This document shows positions 25,608 through 34,610 of a DNA stretch of 64,000 bases, piece by piece. The notes beneath the pieces were generated by a model. That model was not told the DNA's origin and did no database searches. It worked only from the letters and a program-made list of their open reading frames with translations. The stretch spans positions 620,001-684,000 of the forward strand of contig NZ_PJRO01000001.1 in assembly GCF_002858745.1 (NCBI RefSeq), given 5' to 3'. The first letter of the stretch is position 1. Each line of letters opens with the position of its first letter. The translations under genes were made by a program, and so were the position numbers. This stretch comes from Mesorhizobium loti. GTDB taxonomy: Bacteria; Pseudomonadota; Alphaproteobacteria; Rhizobiales; Rhizobiaceae.

Positions 25608-27095
25608 ATGGCAGAGGCAGCTCTCAAGTTCGGCACGGCGGAAACGCCGCTCTACCGCGAAGCCCCCAACAACATCGAGGCCGAACAAGCTCTGCTCGGC
25701 GCCCTTCTCGTCAACAACGACGCCTTCTACCGTGTCTCCGATTTCCTGAAGTCCTCGCATTTCTATGAGCCGTTGCACCGCAAGATCTTCGAGGTCTCGG
25801 CGGAGCTGATCCGGATGGGCAAGATGGCCACACCGGTGACCGTCAAGACCTTCCTGCCGGCCGACGAAAAGGTCGGCGACATGACCATCGCGCAGTATCT
25901 TGCCAGGCTAGCGGCGGAAGCCGTTACCGTTATCAATGCCTCTGACTACGGCCGAGCCATCTATGACCTGGCCACCCGCCGCGCGCTGATCACTGTCGGT
26001 GAGGACATGGTCAACATAGCCTATGACGCGCCTGTCGACATGTCACCGTCCGAACAGATCGAAGACGCTGAGCGGCGCCTGTTCGAGCTGGCTGAAACCG
26101 GCCGCTACGATGGCGGTTTCGAGGCCTTCACCGATGCCGTCAAGACCGCGGTCGACATGGCAAATGCCGCCTATATGCGCGACGGCCACCTGTCCGGCAT
26201 CTCCACCGGCCTGCGCGATGTCGATCGCAAACTCGGCGGCCTGCAACCCTCCGACCTGATCATCCTTGCCGGCCGCCCGGCCATGGGCAAGACCTCGCTG
26301 GTCACCAACATCGCCTTCAACATCGCCGAAGCCTACAGGCCCGAGCAGCAAGCCGACGGGTCGTTCAAGGCCGCCAATGGCGGCGTGGTGGGCTTCTTCT
26401 CGCTCGAAATGTCGTCCGAGCAGTTGGCAACCCGTATCATTTCAGAGCAAACCGAGATCTCTTCGTCGAAGATCCGCCGCGGTGAAATCACCGAGGCCGA
26501 CTTCGAAAAGCTGGTCGCCTGCGCGCAGACGATGCAGAAGATACCGCTCTTCATCGACGCCACCGGTGGCATCTCGATCGCCCAGCTTGCCGCGCGTGCG
26601 CGCCGCCTGAAGCGTCAACGCGGCCTGGAAGTCATCGTCATCGACTACGTGCAGCTGATGCAGGGCAGCGGCAAGTCTTCGCAGAACCGCGTGCAGGAAA
26701 TCACCGAAATCACCACCGGCCTGAAGGCGCTGGCCAAGGAGCTCAACGTTCCCATCATCGCACTGTCGCAGCTGTCACGTCAGGTCGAAAGCCGCGACGA
26801 CAAGCGCCCGCAACTTTCGGACCTGCGCGAATCGGGTTCGATCGAGCAGGACGCGGACGTCGTGCTCTTTGTCTATCGCGACGAATACTACCTGCAGAAC
26901 AAGCAGCCTGAGGAAGGCACGCCGGAATATGAGGACTGGCGAATCAAATTCGAGAAGGTGAAGGGCAAGGCCGAGCTTATCATCGCCAAGCAGCGTCACG
27001 GCCCCACCGGCATGGTCGAGCTCGCCTTCGAGGGCCAGTACACCCGCTTCTCCGATCTCGCGGAGGAACACCACCTGCCCGAGCGGTTCGAGTAG
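25608..27095 (+). CDS. dnaB: Replicative DNA helicase DnaB
   Basis: The hexameric helicase that unwinds DNA at the replication fork. The 495 residues comprise an N-terminal helical domain (NNIEAEQALLGALLVNNDAF) and a RecA-like motor with Walker A GRPAMGKTSLV near residue 225, Walker B VIVIDYVQLM and LRESGSIEQDADV. The insertion near residues 245-260 (YRPEQQADGSFKAANGG) is typical of alphaproteobacterial DnaB. In many rhizobia alr follows dnaB. Here the next gene is radA, with two tandem palindromic elements in between. Confidence 0.97.
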   Translation: MAEAALKFGTAETPLYREAPNNIEAEQALLGALLVNNDAFYRVSDFLKSSHFYEPLHRKIFEVSAELIRMGKMATPVTVKTFLPADEKVGDMTIAQYLARLAAEAVTVINASDYGRAIYDLATRRALITVGEDMVNIAYDAPVDMSPSEQIEDAERRLFELAETGRYDGGFEAFTDAVKTAVDMANAAYMRDGHLSGISTGLRDVDRKLGGLQPSDLIILAGRPAMGKTSLVTNIAFNIAEAYRPEQQADGSFKAANGGVVGFFSLEMSSEQLATRIISEQTEISSSKIRRGEITEADFEKLVACAQTMQKIPLFIDATGGISIAQLAARARRLKRQRGLEVIVIDYVQLMQGSGKSSQNRVQEITEITTGLKALAKELNVPIIALSQLSRQVESRDDKRPQLSDLRESGSIEQDADVVLFVYRDEYYLQNKQPEEGTPEYEDWRIKFEKVKGKAELIIAKQRHGPTGMVELAFEGQYTRFSDLAEEHHLPERFE

Positions 27096-27134
27096 CGTCT
27101 TGATCTGCGTCTCGGCACCTCGCTCTATTTCTTT

Positions 27135-27247
27135 GTTTTGGCGCATGATCCTTATCCGAAAAGTCTGCAACTTTTCGGGATCGTGCTCTGGGTTTTGGCG
27201 CATGATCCTTGTCCGAAAAGTCTGCAACTTTTCAGGATCACGCTCTG
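27135..27247. repeat. Two tandem copies of a 56-base palindromic element between dnaB and radA
   Basis: Copy 1 is 27135-27190 and copy 2 is 27192-27247. Both read GTTTTGGCGCATGATCCTT, then TCCGAAAAGTCTGCAACTTTTC, differing at a few bases near the 3' end. Each is internally palindromic (CCGAAAAG...CTTTTCGG). Copy 2 ends 12 bases before the radA ATG, so the radA ribosome-binding region abuts the element. Confidence 0.85.
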
Positions 27248-27259
27248 GCGGCCGCGCTC

Positions 27260-28663
27260 ATGGCTAAGTCGCGCGTCCAGTTTATCTGCCAGAATTGCGG
27301 CACGGTGCATCAGCGCTGGGCGGGCAAGTGTGATGCCTGCGGCGAATGGAACACGCTGATCGAGGAAGGCACTGCCGGCGGCATCGGCTCGGGGCCTGCT
27401 TCGCTGAAGAGCGCCCGCAAGGGCCGCGCTGTGGTACTGACCACGCTTTCAGGCGACATCGAAGATGCACCGCGCATCGCCTCCGGTATCAACGAGCTGG
27501 ACCGGGCCACGGGCGGCGGCTTCGTGCGCGGCTCGGCCCTGCTGGTTGGCGGCGACCCGGGCATCGGTAAATCGACGCTGCTCACTCAGGCGGCCGCAGC
27601 GCTCGCAAACCAGGGCCATCGCATCGTCTACGTGTCCGGCGAAGAAGCCGTTGCACAGATCCGGTTGCGCGCGCAGCGGCTGGGCGCTGCCTCGGCGCCG
27701 GTGGAACTTGCCGCCGAGACCAATGTCGAGGACATCCTGGCAACCATTGCCGATGGCAAACGGCCGGATCTCGTCATCATCGATTCGATCCAGACCTTGT
27801 GGACGGACTTGGCCGAATCGGCGCCAGGAACCGTCACGCAGGTGCGTGCTGCAGCCCAGGCGATGATCCGTTATGCGAAATCCACAGGCGCTGCAGTGGT
27901 GCTCGTCGGACATGTCACGAAGGAAGGCCAGATCGCCGGACCGCGTGTCGTCGAGCACATGGTCGATGCCGTCCTCTACTTCGAAGGCGAAGGCGGTCAC
28001 CACTTCCGCATCCTGCGCACGGTGAAGAACCGCTTCGGCCCGACCGACGAGATCGGCGTGTTCGAAATGTCGGACAAAGGGTTGCGCGAAGTCGCCAATC
28101 CGTCCGAGCTTTTCCTCGGTGAAAGGCACGCAAAGTCGCCGGGCGCTGCGGTTTTCGCCGGAATGGAAGGCACCCGGCCGGTGCTCGTCGAAATCCAGGC
28201 TCTCGTCGCGCCCTCCACTCTTGGCACGCCGCGACGAGCCGTCGTCGGCTGGGACGGCGCACGTCTGTCGATGATTCTGGCCGTTCTGGAGGCGCATTGC
28301 AGCGTGCGTTTCGGCCAGCACGATGTCTATCTGAATGTCGCCGGCGGCTATCGCATTTCGGAACCAGCCGCGGATCTCGCGGTGGCGGCGGCACTTGTGT
28401 CATCGCTCACCGGTCTTGCCCTTCCTGCCGATTGCGTCTATTTCGGCGAAATCAGCCTTTCTGGCGCCGTGAGGCCCGTTGCACATGCGCAACAGCGTCT
28501 CAAGGAAGCCGAGAAGCTGGGCTTCGGAAGCGCAGTCCTGCCCGTGGGCAGCGAGGAAATAGCCGGGGGGATAGGCGCCGGCGCTTTCCAGCCTACCGAG
28601 CTTGCCGATCTCGTGGCGCGTATCGCCGGCACCCGCCGCGGCCGCGCTACCGAGGACGAATGA
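27260..28663 (+). CDS. radA: DNA repair protein RadA (Sms)
   Basis: RadA is a RecA-like, DnaB-type branch-migration ATPase in recombinational repair. The 467-residue protein starts MAKSRVQFICQNCGTVHQRW with a four-cysteine zinc finger (CQNCG...CDACG). Walker A is GGDPGIGKSTLL, and the RadA-specific KNRFG motif lies in TVKNRFGPTDEIGV. The C-terminal Lon-protease-like domain contains SGAVRPVAHAQQRLKEA. The frame continues upstream into the repeat element; the ATG at 27260 is chosen because the zinc finger then sits in its usual place. No clear Shine-Dalgarno was seen. Confidence 0.95.
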   Translation: MAKSRVQFICQNCGTVHQRWAGKCDACGEWNTLIEEGTAGGIGSGPASLKSARKGRAVVLTTLSGDIEDAPRIASGINELDRATGGGFVRGSALLVGGDPGIGKSTLLTQAAAALANQGHRIVYVSGEEAVAQIRLRAQRLGAASAPVELAAETNVEDILATIADGKRPDLVIIDSIQTLWTDLAESAPGTVTQVRAAAQAMIRYAKSTGAAVVLVGHVTKEGQIAGPRVVEHMVDAVLYFEGEGGHHFRILRTVKNRFGPTDEIGVFEMSDKGLREVANPSELFLGERHAKSPGAAVFAGMEGTRPVLVEIQALVAPSTLGTPRRAVVGWDGARLSMILAVLEAHCSVRFGQHDVYLNVAGGYRISEPAADLAVAAALVSSLTGLALPADCVYFGEISLSGAVRPVAHAQQRLKEAEKLGFGSAVLPVGSEEIAGGIGAGAFQPTELADLVARIAGTRRGRATEDE

Positions 28664-28689
28664 CAGGGCATATGGAGTAGGCGCAAGAC

Positions 28690-29364
28690 ATGCCGATTAC
28701 GCTGCTAGACGGGATTCTCGCCGGCTTCACCCTCGTTTCCGCAATGCTCGCCATGGTGCGCGGCTTCTCTCGCGAGGTGCTGTCAATCGCATCCTGGGCG
28801 GCAGCGGCGGTTGCAGCCTATCTGTTCTACAAGCCGATCATTCCCTACGTTCAGCCCTATATCGACAATGAAAAGATCGCGATGGGCGCCGCCGCCGGCA
28901 TCGTTTTCATCGTTGCGCTGATCGTCGTGTCGATCATCACCATGAAGATCGCCGACTGGATCATCGATTCCCGGGTAGGCGCGCTCGACCGCACGCTGGG
29001 CTTCCTCTACGGCGCCGCCCGCGGCGTCCTCGTCGTTGCGGTCGGCCTGATGTTCTTCAACTGGCTGGCTGGCGACAAGGCACCGAACTGGGTTGCCGAA
29101 TCGAAATCGCGTCCGCTGCTGGAATCGATCGGCAAGTACATCGAAAGCGTGCTGCCGGAAGATCCCGAAAAGACGATCCTCAAGCAGCTTAACAAGAGCG
29201 GTGTGGTGCCTGAAGCCGGCACCGGAACGCCGCCTGCAGCCGGTTCGCAGGCCCCAGCCCCAGAAGGCACGGCTCCTGAAAACAACGAAGCACCGGCCCC
29301 GGACGACGAAGCTCCGGCCGACCAGCCCCCTGCCGGCGGCAATGCGCCGGCTACAAACAACTGA
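28690..29364 (+). CDS. cvpA: CvpA family membrane protein
   Basis: A 224-residue inner-membrane protein with four hydrophobic segments (about residues 1-25, 30-50, 65-85, 105-125) and the family core SREVLSIASWAAAAVAAYL and DRTLGFLYGAARGVLVV. The final ~50 residues are a Pro/Ala/Glu-rich, low-complexity tail. In proteobacteria cvpA commonly precedes purF, as here (gap about 86 bases). It is linked to colicin V production and envelope stress in enterics; the role here is unknown. Confidence 0.9.
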   Translation: MPITLLDGILAGFTLVSAMLAMVRGFSREVLSIASWAAAAVAAYLFYKPIIPYVQPYIDNEKIAMGAAAGIVFIVALIVVSIITMKIADWIIDSRVGALDRTLGFLYGAARGVLVVAVGLMFFNWLAGDKAPNWVAESKSRPLLESIGKYIESVLPEDPEKTILKQLNKSGVVPEAGTGTPPAAGSQAPAPEGTAPENNEAPAPDDEAPADQPPAGGNAPATNN

Positions 29365-29450
29365 CGATCGTGTGATAGGCCACGCGAGCACGTTGCTTTC
29401 GTGGCCTCATGGCCTTATATCGCGGTTTTAGCGGGCAAGAGGCTTCCGGC

Positions 29451-30920
29451 ATGGCAGACGCAAACGACGTGCTTTGCGCCGAGGCAGATGACCACTTCCA
29501 TGACGAATGTGGTGTCTTCGGCATTTTCGGCCGCCAGGATGCGGCGGCTATCGTCACACTTGGACTTCACGCCCTGCAGCATCGCGGCCAGGAAGCTGCA
29601 GGTATCGTCTCCTATGACGGAACCCAATTCCATGTCGAACGGCATGTCGGCCTGATCGGCGACACCTTCACCAAGCAGTCGGTGATCGACCGCCTGCAGG
29701 GCAACCGTGCCATTGGCCACACGCGCTACGCCACCACCGGCGGCGCCGGTTTGCGCAATGTGCAGCCGTTCTTCGCCGAGCTTTCGACCGGCGGCCTCGC
29801 CGTCGCCCACAACGGCAACATCACCAATGCGATGACCGTGCAGCGCACCTTGCAGAAGCAGGGCTCGATCTTTTCCTCGACTTCCGACACCGAGACGATC
29901 CTGCATCTGGTCGCCACCTCCAAGGAACGCGACATCAATTCTCGCTTCATCGAGGCCATCCGCCAGTTGGAAGGCGCCTTCTCACTGGTGGCACTGACCT
30001 CGAAGAAGTTGATCGGTGTGCGCGACCCGCTGGGCATCCGCCCGCTGGTGCTGGGCGATCTCGACGGTGCCTGGATTCTCGCTTCCGAGACCTGTGCGCT
30101 CGACATCATCGGCGCCCGCTTCGTGCGCGACATCAAGCCCGGCGAAATGGTCGTCATCACCACCAAGGGCATCGAGAGCCATTTCCCGTTCGAGCCGCAG
30201 AAGACCCGCTTCTGCATTTTCGAATATGTCTATTTTGCTCGCCCGGACTCCTCGGTCGAGGGCCGCAACGTCTATGACGTCAGGAAGAGCATCGGCGCCG
30301 AGCTGGCGCGCGAAAGCCCCGTCGATGCCGATATTGTCGTTCCGGTGCCGGATTCAGGAACTCCGGCCGCGATCGGATTTTCCCAGGAAGCCGGCATTCC
30401 GTTCGAGCTCGGTATCATCCGCAACCACTATGTCGGCCGCACTTTCATTTCGCCGGGTGACAGCATCCGCCACATGGGCGTCAGGCTGAAGCACAATGCC
30501 AACCGCCGCATGATCGAGGGCAAGCGCGTGGTGCTGGTCGACGATTCGATCGTGCGCGGCACCACTTCGCAGAAGATCGTGCAGATGGTGCGGGACGCCG
30601 GTGCCAAAGAAGTGCACATGCGCATCGCTTCGCCGCCGACCCGGGCGTCCTGTTTCTACGGCGTCGATACACCGGAAAAGTCGAAGCTGCTTGCTTCGCG
30701 CATGTCGGTGCAGGAAATGGCGGATTTCATCCGCGTCGACACGCTCGGCTTCCTCACCATCGATGGGCTTTACCGCGCCGTCGGCGAAGCCGCCCGCAAT
30801 GAAGAGCAGCCACAGTTCTGCGATGCCTGCTTCACCGGACAATATCCGACGCGCCTGCTCGACCACGAAGGCGCCGACAACGTGCGTACTTTGTCGCTTC
30901 TGGCGACCGGCGGCCAATAG
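29451..30920 (+). CDS. purF: Amidophosphoribosyltransferase
   Basis: PurF catalyses the first committed step of purine synthesis, from PRPP and glutamine to phosphoribosylamine. With the ATG at 29451 (AAGAGG 8 bases upstream) the protein has 489 residues and a 19-residue propeptide before Cys20 in HDECGVFGIFG, the processed N-terminal nucleophile. The glutaminase domain has GNRAIGHTRYATTG. The PRPP loop is VVLVDDSIVRGTT near residue 365. A start at 29409 is possible but adds an uncharacteristic segment. Confidence 0.96.
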   Translation: MADANDVLCAEADDHFHDECGVFGIFGRQDAAAIVTLGLHALQHRGQEAAGIVSYDGTQFHVERHVGLIGDTFTKQSVIDRLQGNRAIGHTRYATTGGAGLRNVQPFFAELSTGGLAVAHNGNITNAMTVQRTLQKQGSIFSSTSDTETILHLVATSKERDINSRFIEAIRQLEGAFSLVALTSKKLIGVRDPLGIRPLVLGDLDGAWILASETCALDIIGARFVRDIKPGEMVVITTKGIESHFPFEPQKTRFCIFEYVYFARPDSSVEGRNVYDVRKSIGAELARESPVDADIVVPVPDSGTPAAIGFSQEAGIPFELGIIRNHYVGRTFISPGDSIRHMGVRLKHNANRRMIEGKRVVLVDDSIVRGTTSQKIVQMVRDAGAKEVHMRIASPPTRASCFYGVDTPEKSKLLASRMSVQEMADFIRVDTLGFLTIDGLYRAVGEAARNEEQPQFCDACFTGQYPTRLLDHEGADNVRTLSLLATGGQ

Positions 30921-30962
30921 GTAGGGCATATTCCACGTCCGGTCATCGACGGTCGGTCTTGA

Positions 30963-31382
30963 CTATCTCCTGGACTCCGAACCTCGCCCAGCCAGACCTC
31001 GCTTGATGGCAAGAACCTCGCCTGGCCCATGCACCGCGGCATAGAGCAGCCCTGCCAGGAAGGTGAAGTGATCGACGAAGAAGCCGAACTCGGCTTGGTT
31101 GGCCTGCCAGTGCGATGGGCCGTGAAAAGAAATGGCCAAGAAGATCACGTAAGCGGCGGCCAGCAAGGCGGCTTCCGAAAAGAAGGCGCCGGTCAGGAAG
31201 GCCAGCACCAGCCCGACTTCGAAGATCGCCGCCAGCCAGGCCAGAAGCAGCGGAACCGGAAAGCCTGCCGCCGCGATGTAAGCGGCCGTATTGGCCATCC
31301 CCGCAAACTTGAACGTTGCGGCCATGGCGAAGACACCGGTGAAGATCAGTCTTGCGACGAGAATTGCAGCAGTCCGGCCCAT
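30963..31382 (-). CDS. DoxX family membrane protein
   Basis: A 139-residue protein with four transmembrane helices and the DoxX pattern (ARLIFTGVFAMAATFKFAG, then LLAWLAAIFEVGLVLAFLTG). AAGGAGGA a few bases before the ATG at 31382 is a strong ribosome site, so the much longer upstream frame is rejected. It is divergent from the SDR gene. DoxX proteins are loosely linked to redox or thiosulfate metabolism; no specific role can be given. Confidence 0.82.
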   Translation of the reverse strand: MGRTAAILVARLIFTGVFAMAATFKFAGMANTAAYIAAAGFPVPLLLAWLAAIFEVGLVLAFLTGAFFSEAALLAAAYVIFLAISFHGPSHWQANQAEFGFFVDHFTFLAGLLYAAVHGPGEVLAIKRGLAGRGSESRR

Positions 31383-31416
31383 CTTGTCCTCCTTTGCAAG
31401 CCGTGTTCGCTTCAAG

Positions 31417-31430
31417 GACGTCCGGACGTC
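31417..31430. promoter_or_regulatory. Perfect 14-base palindrome upstream of doxX
   Basis: GACGTCCGGACGTC is fully self-complementary and lies 35 bases upstream of the DoxX start in the divergent DoxX/SDR intergenic region. This is an operator candidate; the binding protein is unknown. Confidence 0.35.
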
Positions 31431-31566
31431 GACTTTCCCGACATGCCCCCGCGAAATGCTGCGACCATTCGTCGAACCGGCCATCGGCAAGGGCCAGCGG
31501 GGTTTCGTTTGGGCGGATTTCGTCCTATCTGGTCGCGCTGACCGTTCTGTCATATTGGATGATCGC

Positions 31567-32328
31567 ATGACCGCTACTCCAGACCTCACCGGCCGCCTCG
31601 CTGTCGTCACCGGCGCTTCGCGCGGCATCGGCTATTTCATCGCCAAGCAGATGGCGGCCGCCGGCGCGCATGTCATCGCAGTGGCCCGCACCGTTGGTGG
31701 ACTTGAAGAGCTGGATGACGAGATCAAGGCGGAGCACGCCAGGACCGGCAAGGGCGAAGCGACACTGGTGCCGCTCGACCTCGCCGACATGACCGGCATC
31801 GACCGGCTGGGCGGCGCAATCCACGAGCGCTGGGGCAAGCTGGATATTCTGGTCGCCAATGCCGGCGTGCTTGGTGTGATTGCCCCGCTCGGCCATGTCG
31901 AGGCCAAGACCTTCGAGAAGGTGATCAACGTCAACGTCACCTCGACATGGCGACTGATCCGCTCGGTCGACCCGCTGCTCAGGCTTTCCGATGCCGGCCG
32001 CGCCATCCTGCTCTCCTCGGGGGCAGCACACTCGGCACGCGCCTTCTGGGGCCCCTACGCCGCTTCCAAAGCTGCGATTGAAGCAATGGGGCGTTCCTGG
32101 GCGGATGAAACCCGCAATTCGCCACTGCGCGTCAACATGGTCGACCCCGGTGCCACGCGCACCGCCATGCGCGCGCAGGCCGTGCCCGGCGAAAACCCCG
32201 ACACGCTGCCCCACCCTTCCGAGATCGCCGCGCGTATCGTGCCATTGGCCGGCCAATCGGTGACGGAAACCGGCATGATCTTCCAGGCCAAGCCCAACCG
32301 CTGGGTCTCGTACCAGATGCCGGCCTGA
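31567..32328 (+). CDS. SDR family oxidoreductase
   Basis: A 253-residue short-chain dehydrogenase/reductase with the NAD(P)-binding motif VVTGASRGIGYFIAK (TGxxxGxG) and NAG in LVANAGVLG. The catalytic Ser and Tyr-x3-Lys lie in LLSSGAAHSARAFWGPYAASKAA. It starts MTATPDLTGRLAVV at 31567. Genes of this type follow purF in several Rhizobiales. Substrate is not predictable from sequence. Confidence 0.88.
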   Translation: MTATPDLTGRLAVVTGASRGIGYFIAKQMAAAGAHVIAVARTVGGLEELDDEIKAEHARTGKGEATLVPLDLADMTGIDRLGGAIHERWGKLDILVANAGVLGVIAPLGHVEAKTFEKVINVNVTSTWRLIRSVDPLLRLSDAGRAILLSSGAAHSARAFWGPYAASKAAIEAMGRSWADETRNSPLRVNMVDPGATRTAMRAQAVPGENPDTLPHPSEIAARIVPLAGQSVTETGMIFQAKPNRWVSYQMPA

Positions 32329-32417
32329 GGCCGCTCGAAACAAGTCACAGTTGCGGGATGAATTCGTTCCCCGGTATCGTTGCTCTTGGCAGGGGCATCC
32401 AACCGGGAGGAGTTTCC

Positions 32418-33047
32418 ATGCGCAAACTGCTTTTCTTGTCCGCAACCGTGGCGATGCTTGTTGCGGGATCTGCCTACGCTCAAGACAAGACGATGAGTTT
32501 TTTCGTCACCAGCGTTGGTTCCGGTAAGGGCGCCGATCTCGGCGGACTGGCCGGCGCGGATGCTCATTGCGGCAAGCTGGCCGAAGCTGCCGGTGTGACC
32601 GGCAAGACCTGGCATGCCTATCTTTCCACCAAGGAGGCAGACGCACGCGACCGTATCGGCAAAGGCCCATGGCTGAACGCCAAGGGTGAGAAGATCGCGG
32701 ATGATGTCGCATCCCTGCATAGCGACAAGAACAACCTCACCAAACAGACGGCACTCAACGAAAAGGGCGAAGTCATCAACGGGCGCGGCGACAAGCCGAA
32801 CCGCCACGATATCCTGACGGGCTCGAACCCGGACGGTACCAAGGCTGCCGACAAGACCTGTGGCGACTGGACACAGAGCGGCGCGGATGGCGTTGCCCTG
32901 ATGGGTCACTCCGACCGCACCGGCCTGGACGATTCGGCAGCGGCCAAATCCTGGAACTCATCGCATGGCTCGCGTGGTGGCTGCAGTCAGGACGCTCTGA
33001 AGGGCACCGGCGGCGACGGCCTCTTCTATTGTTTCGCAGCTGAATGA
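32418..33047 (+). CDS. Secreted lectin-like protein
   Basis: A 209-residue exported protein. The signal peptide MRKLLFLSATVAMLVAGSAYAQ ends with an AYA-Q cleavage site. The mature part reads MSFFVTSVGSGKGADLGGL then GADAHCGKLAEAAGV, with later cysteines in KTCGDWTQSG, GGCSQDAL and LFYCFAAE. This resembles the C-type-lectin/endostatin-like fold used by bacterial periplasmic 'lectin' proteins. GGGAGGAG at 32405-32412 supports the start. The fold assignment is by pattern only and the ligand is unknown. Confidence 0.7.
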   Translation: MRKLLFLSATVAMLVAGSAYAQDKTMSFFVTSVGSGKGADLGGLAGADAHCGKLAEAAGVTGKTWHAYLSTKEADARDRIGKGPWLNAKGEKIADDVASLHSDKNNLTKQTALNEKGEVINGRGDKPNRHDILTGSNPDGTKAADKTCGDWTQSGADGVALMGHSDRTGLDDSAAAKSWNSSHGSRGGCSQDALKGTGGDGLFYCFAAE

Positions 33048-33245
33048 GCGAACCAGTAGCGACGGTCGGGATCTAGGCCACACTTAAATCCAAGTTCGGT
33101 CGCTGTGTTCACTTTTGAAGGCAGCTGGCTCCGAAGGTTGATTCAGCTTTCGGAGCTATGCGTCATGGGCGTGCTTTCATGCGCGGCCAAGACTTGCTAG
33201 GTTCCGTCAACTCATTCATTCCCAATCTCAAAGTGAGGACTTTCC

Positions 33246-33500
33246 ATGTCATCGACCGTTGCCCTGGTCTGGTATCTTGTCGTTGCCGGCCCGCAAGGCG
33301 GCATGGTTGTGCTGCCCAGCACCTTCGACAATCGCGAGCAGTGCGCGGCGGCTATCACCGAATTCCAGAAGCAGCAGCCTGCGCCGACTGGCTGGACTGT
33401 CCAGTGCGTGCCAAGTGCCTCGCCTTATGCCGACATGGGTGACGACGAGCCTGGTGCAGAGCAACCGCAGCAACAGCAGCCGGCAGCACCCGCTCAGTAA
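33246..33500 (+). CDS. Small hypothetical protein, 84 aa
   Basis: An ATG with TGAGGA a few bases upstream opens an 84-codon frame. The product has a hydrophobic start (MSSTVALVWYLVVAG), two cysteines (in REQCAAA and VQCVPS) and a Gln/Pro/Ala-rich tail (EQPQQQQPAAPAQ). The family is not recognised. Its pattern resembles small DUF-type proteins common in rhizobia. The 200 bases before it show no gene. Confidence 0.6.
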   Translation: MSSTVALVWYLVVAGPQGGMVVLPSTFDNREQCAAAITEFQKQQPAPTGWTVQCVPSASPYADMGDDEPGAEQPQQQQPAAPAQ

Positions 33501-33650
33501 GAACCGCGCTTCGACGCCAGAACTGCGCCAACGCAAGCATTTGTCTGGCTCAGCAGCGCTGAGACAGCCTCTCGTGTAGCCTGGCGGCTGCGGAGGGCCT
33601 GGAACAATGACGATCCAGGCTCGGCCGTGCATCCCACAGCCGAGCCCACA

Positions 33651-34541
33651 ATGACAGACGTCGTTCTCTCCGATACGCGCGAAAAATTGCTTGCGGGCAT
33701 TCTGCTGACCAGCCTCGCCTACCTGCTGTTTTCGCTGCAGGACGCCTCGATCAAACTGCTGGTGACGGCTGCCACGGTCTGGCAGATCCTGTTCATCCGC
33801 AGCGCCACGATCCTCACTGGTTGCCTAGCGACCGGTGGTCGTCAATTGATCGTCGATTCGGCGCGCTCGCCGATCCTCAAATCCATGCTTTTGCGCAGCT
33901 TCCTCATCCTGGCGGCCTGGCTTTGCTACTACACGGCGGCCAAAGACCTGCAACTCGCAGAGCTCACCACCATCTATTTCGCCGCGCCGATCATCGTGAC
34001 GGCGCTATCGATCGTCATCCTGGGAGAAAAAGTCCCGCTGCTGCGCTGGGCAGCCGTCCTGATGGGCTTTGCCGGCGTCTTCGTTGCCTGTGATCCCGCC
34101 AGCCTCGGCTTTTCGCTACCCGTTCTGCTGGTCTTAGCGGCTGCCGGTTTCTGGGGGCTGTCCATCGTACTGCTCAGCAAGGTCGCCACACAGGAGCGCA
34201 CCACAGTGCAGCTCGTGCTCAACAACGCTTTCTTCCTGGTGATTGCCGGAGTTCCATTGCTGTGGACATGGCAGACACCAAGCTGGCCGGAGCTTCTGCT
34301 GATGATCGCCGTCGGTGCACTCGGCGGACTCGGCCAATATTTCCTGTTCGAAGGCATGAAACGGGCACCGATCTCCGTCATCGCTCCGTTCGAATACACC
34401 GCCTTGCTCTGGGCTTTCGCGCTTGGGTTCCTGATCTGGGGAGACGTGCCGCGTGACGCCGTGTTCGTCGGGGCGGCCATCATCGTGCTTGCCGGTTTTG
34501 TCGTCGTCGCCAGTGAGCGTTTCCGCAAACCAGCAGCCTGA
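33651..34541 (+). CDS. EamA/DMT family transporter
   Basis: A 296-residue inner-membrane protein with about ten transmembrane helices in two EamA repeats (first repeat around YLLFSLQDASIKLLV, second around AGFWGLSIVLLSKVA). Probably an exporter of small metabolites, substrate unknown. The ATG at 33651 is preferred; an in-frame GTG at 33627 would add 8 residues. Another EamA gene follows after about 70 bases; they are likely paralogues. Confidence 0.85.
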   Translation: MTDVVLSDTREKLLAGILLTSLAYLLFSLQDASIKLLVTAATVWQILFIRSATILTGCLATGGRQLIVDSARSPILKSMLLRSFLILAAWLCYYTAAKDLQLAELTTIYFAAPIIVTALSIVILGEKVPLLRWAAVLMGFAGVFVACDPASLGFSLPVLLVLAAAGFWGLSIVLLSKVATQERTTVQLVLNNAFFLVIAGVPLLWTWQTPSWPELLLMIAVGALGGLGQYFLFEGMKRAPISVIAPFEYTALLWAFALGFLIWGDVPRDAVFVGAAIIVLAGFVVVASERFRKPAA

Positions 34542-34610
34542 AGAACGGGTACTTCTGTCAGAAGGCTGTCAGTAGCCTCGCGTTAGTATGGTCGCGCTGG
34601 AGGAGCGATG

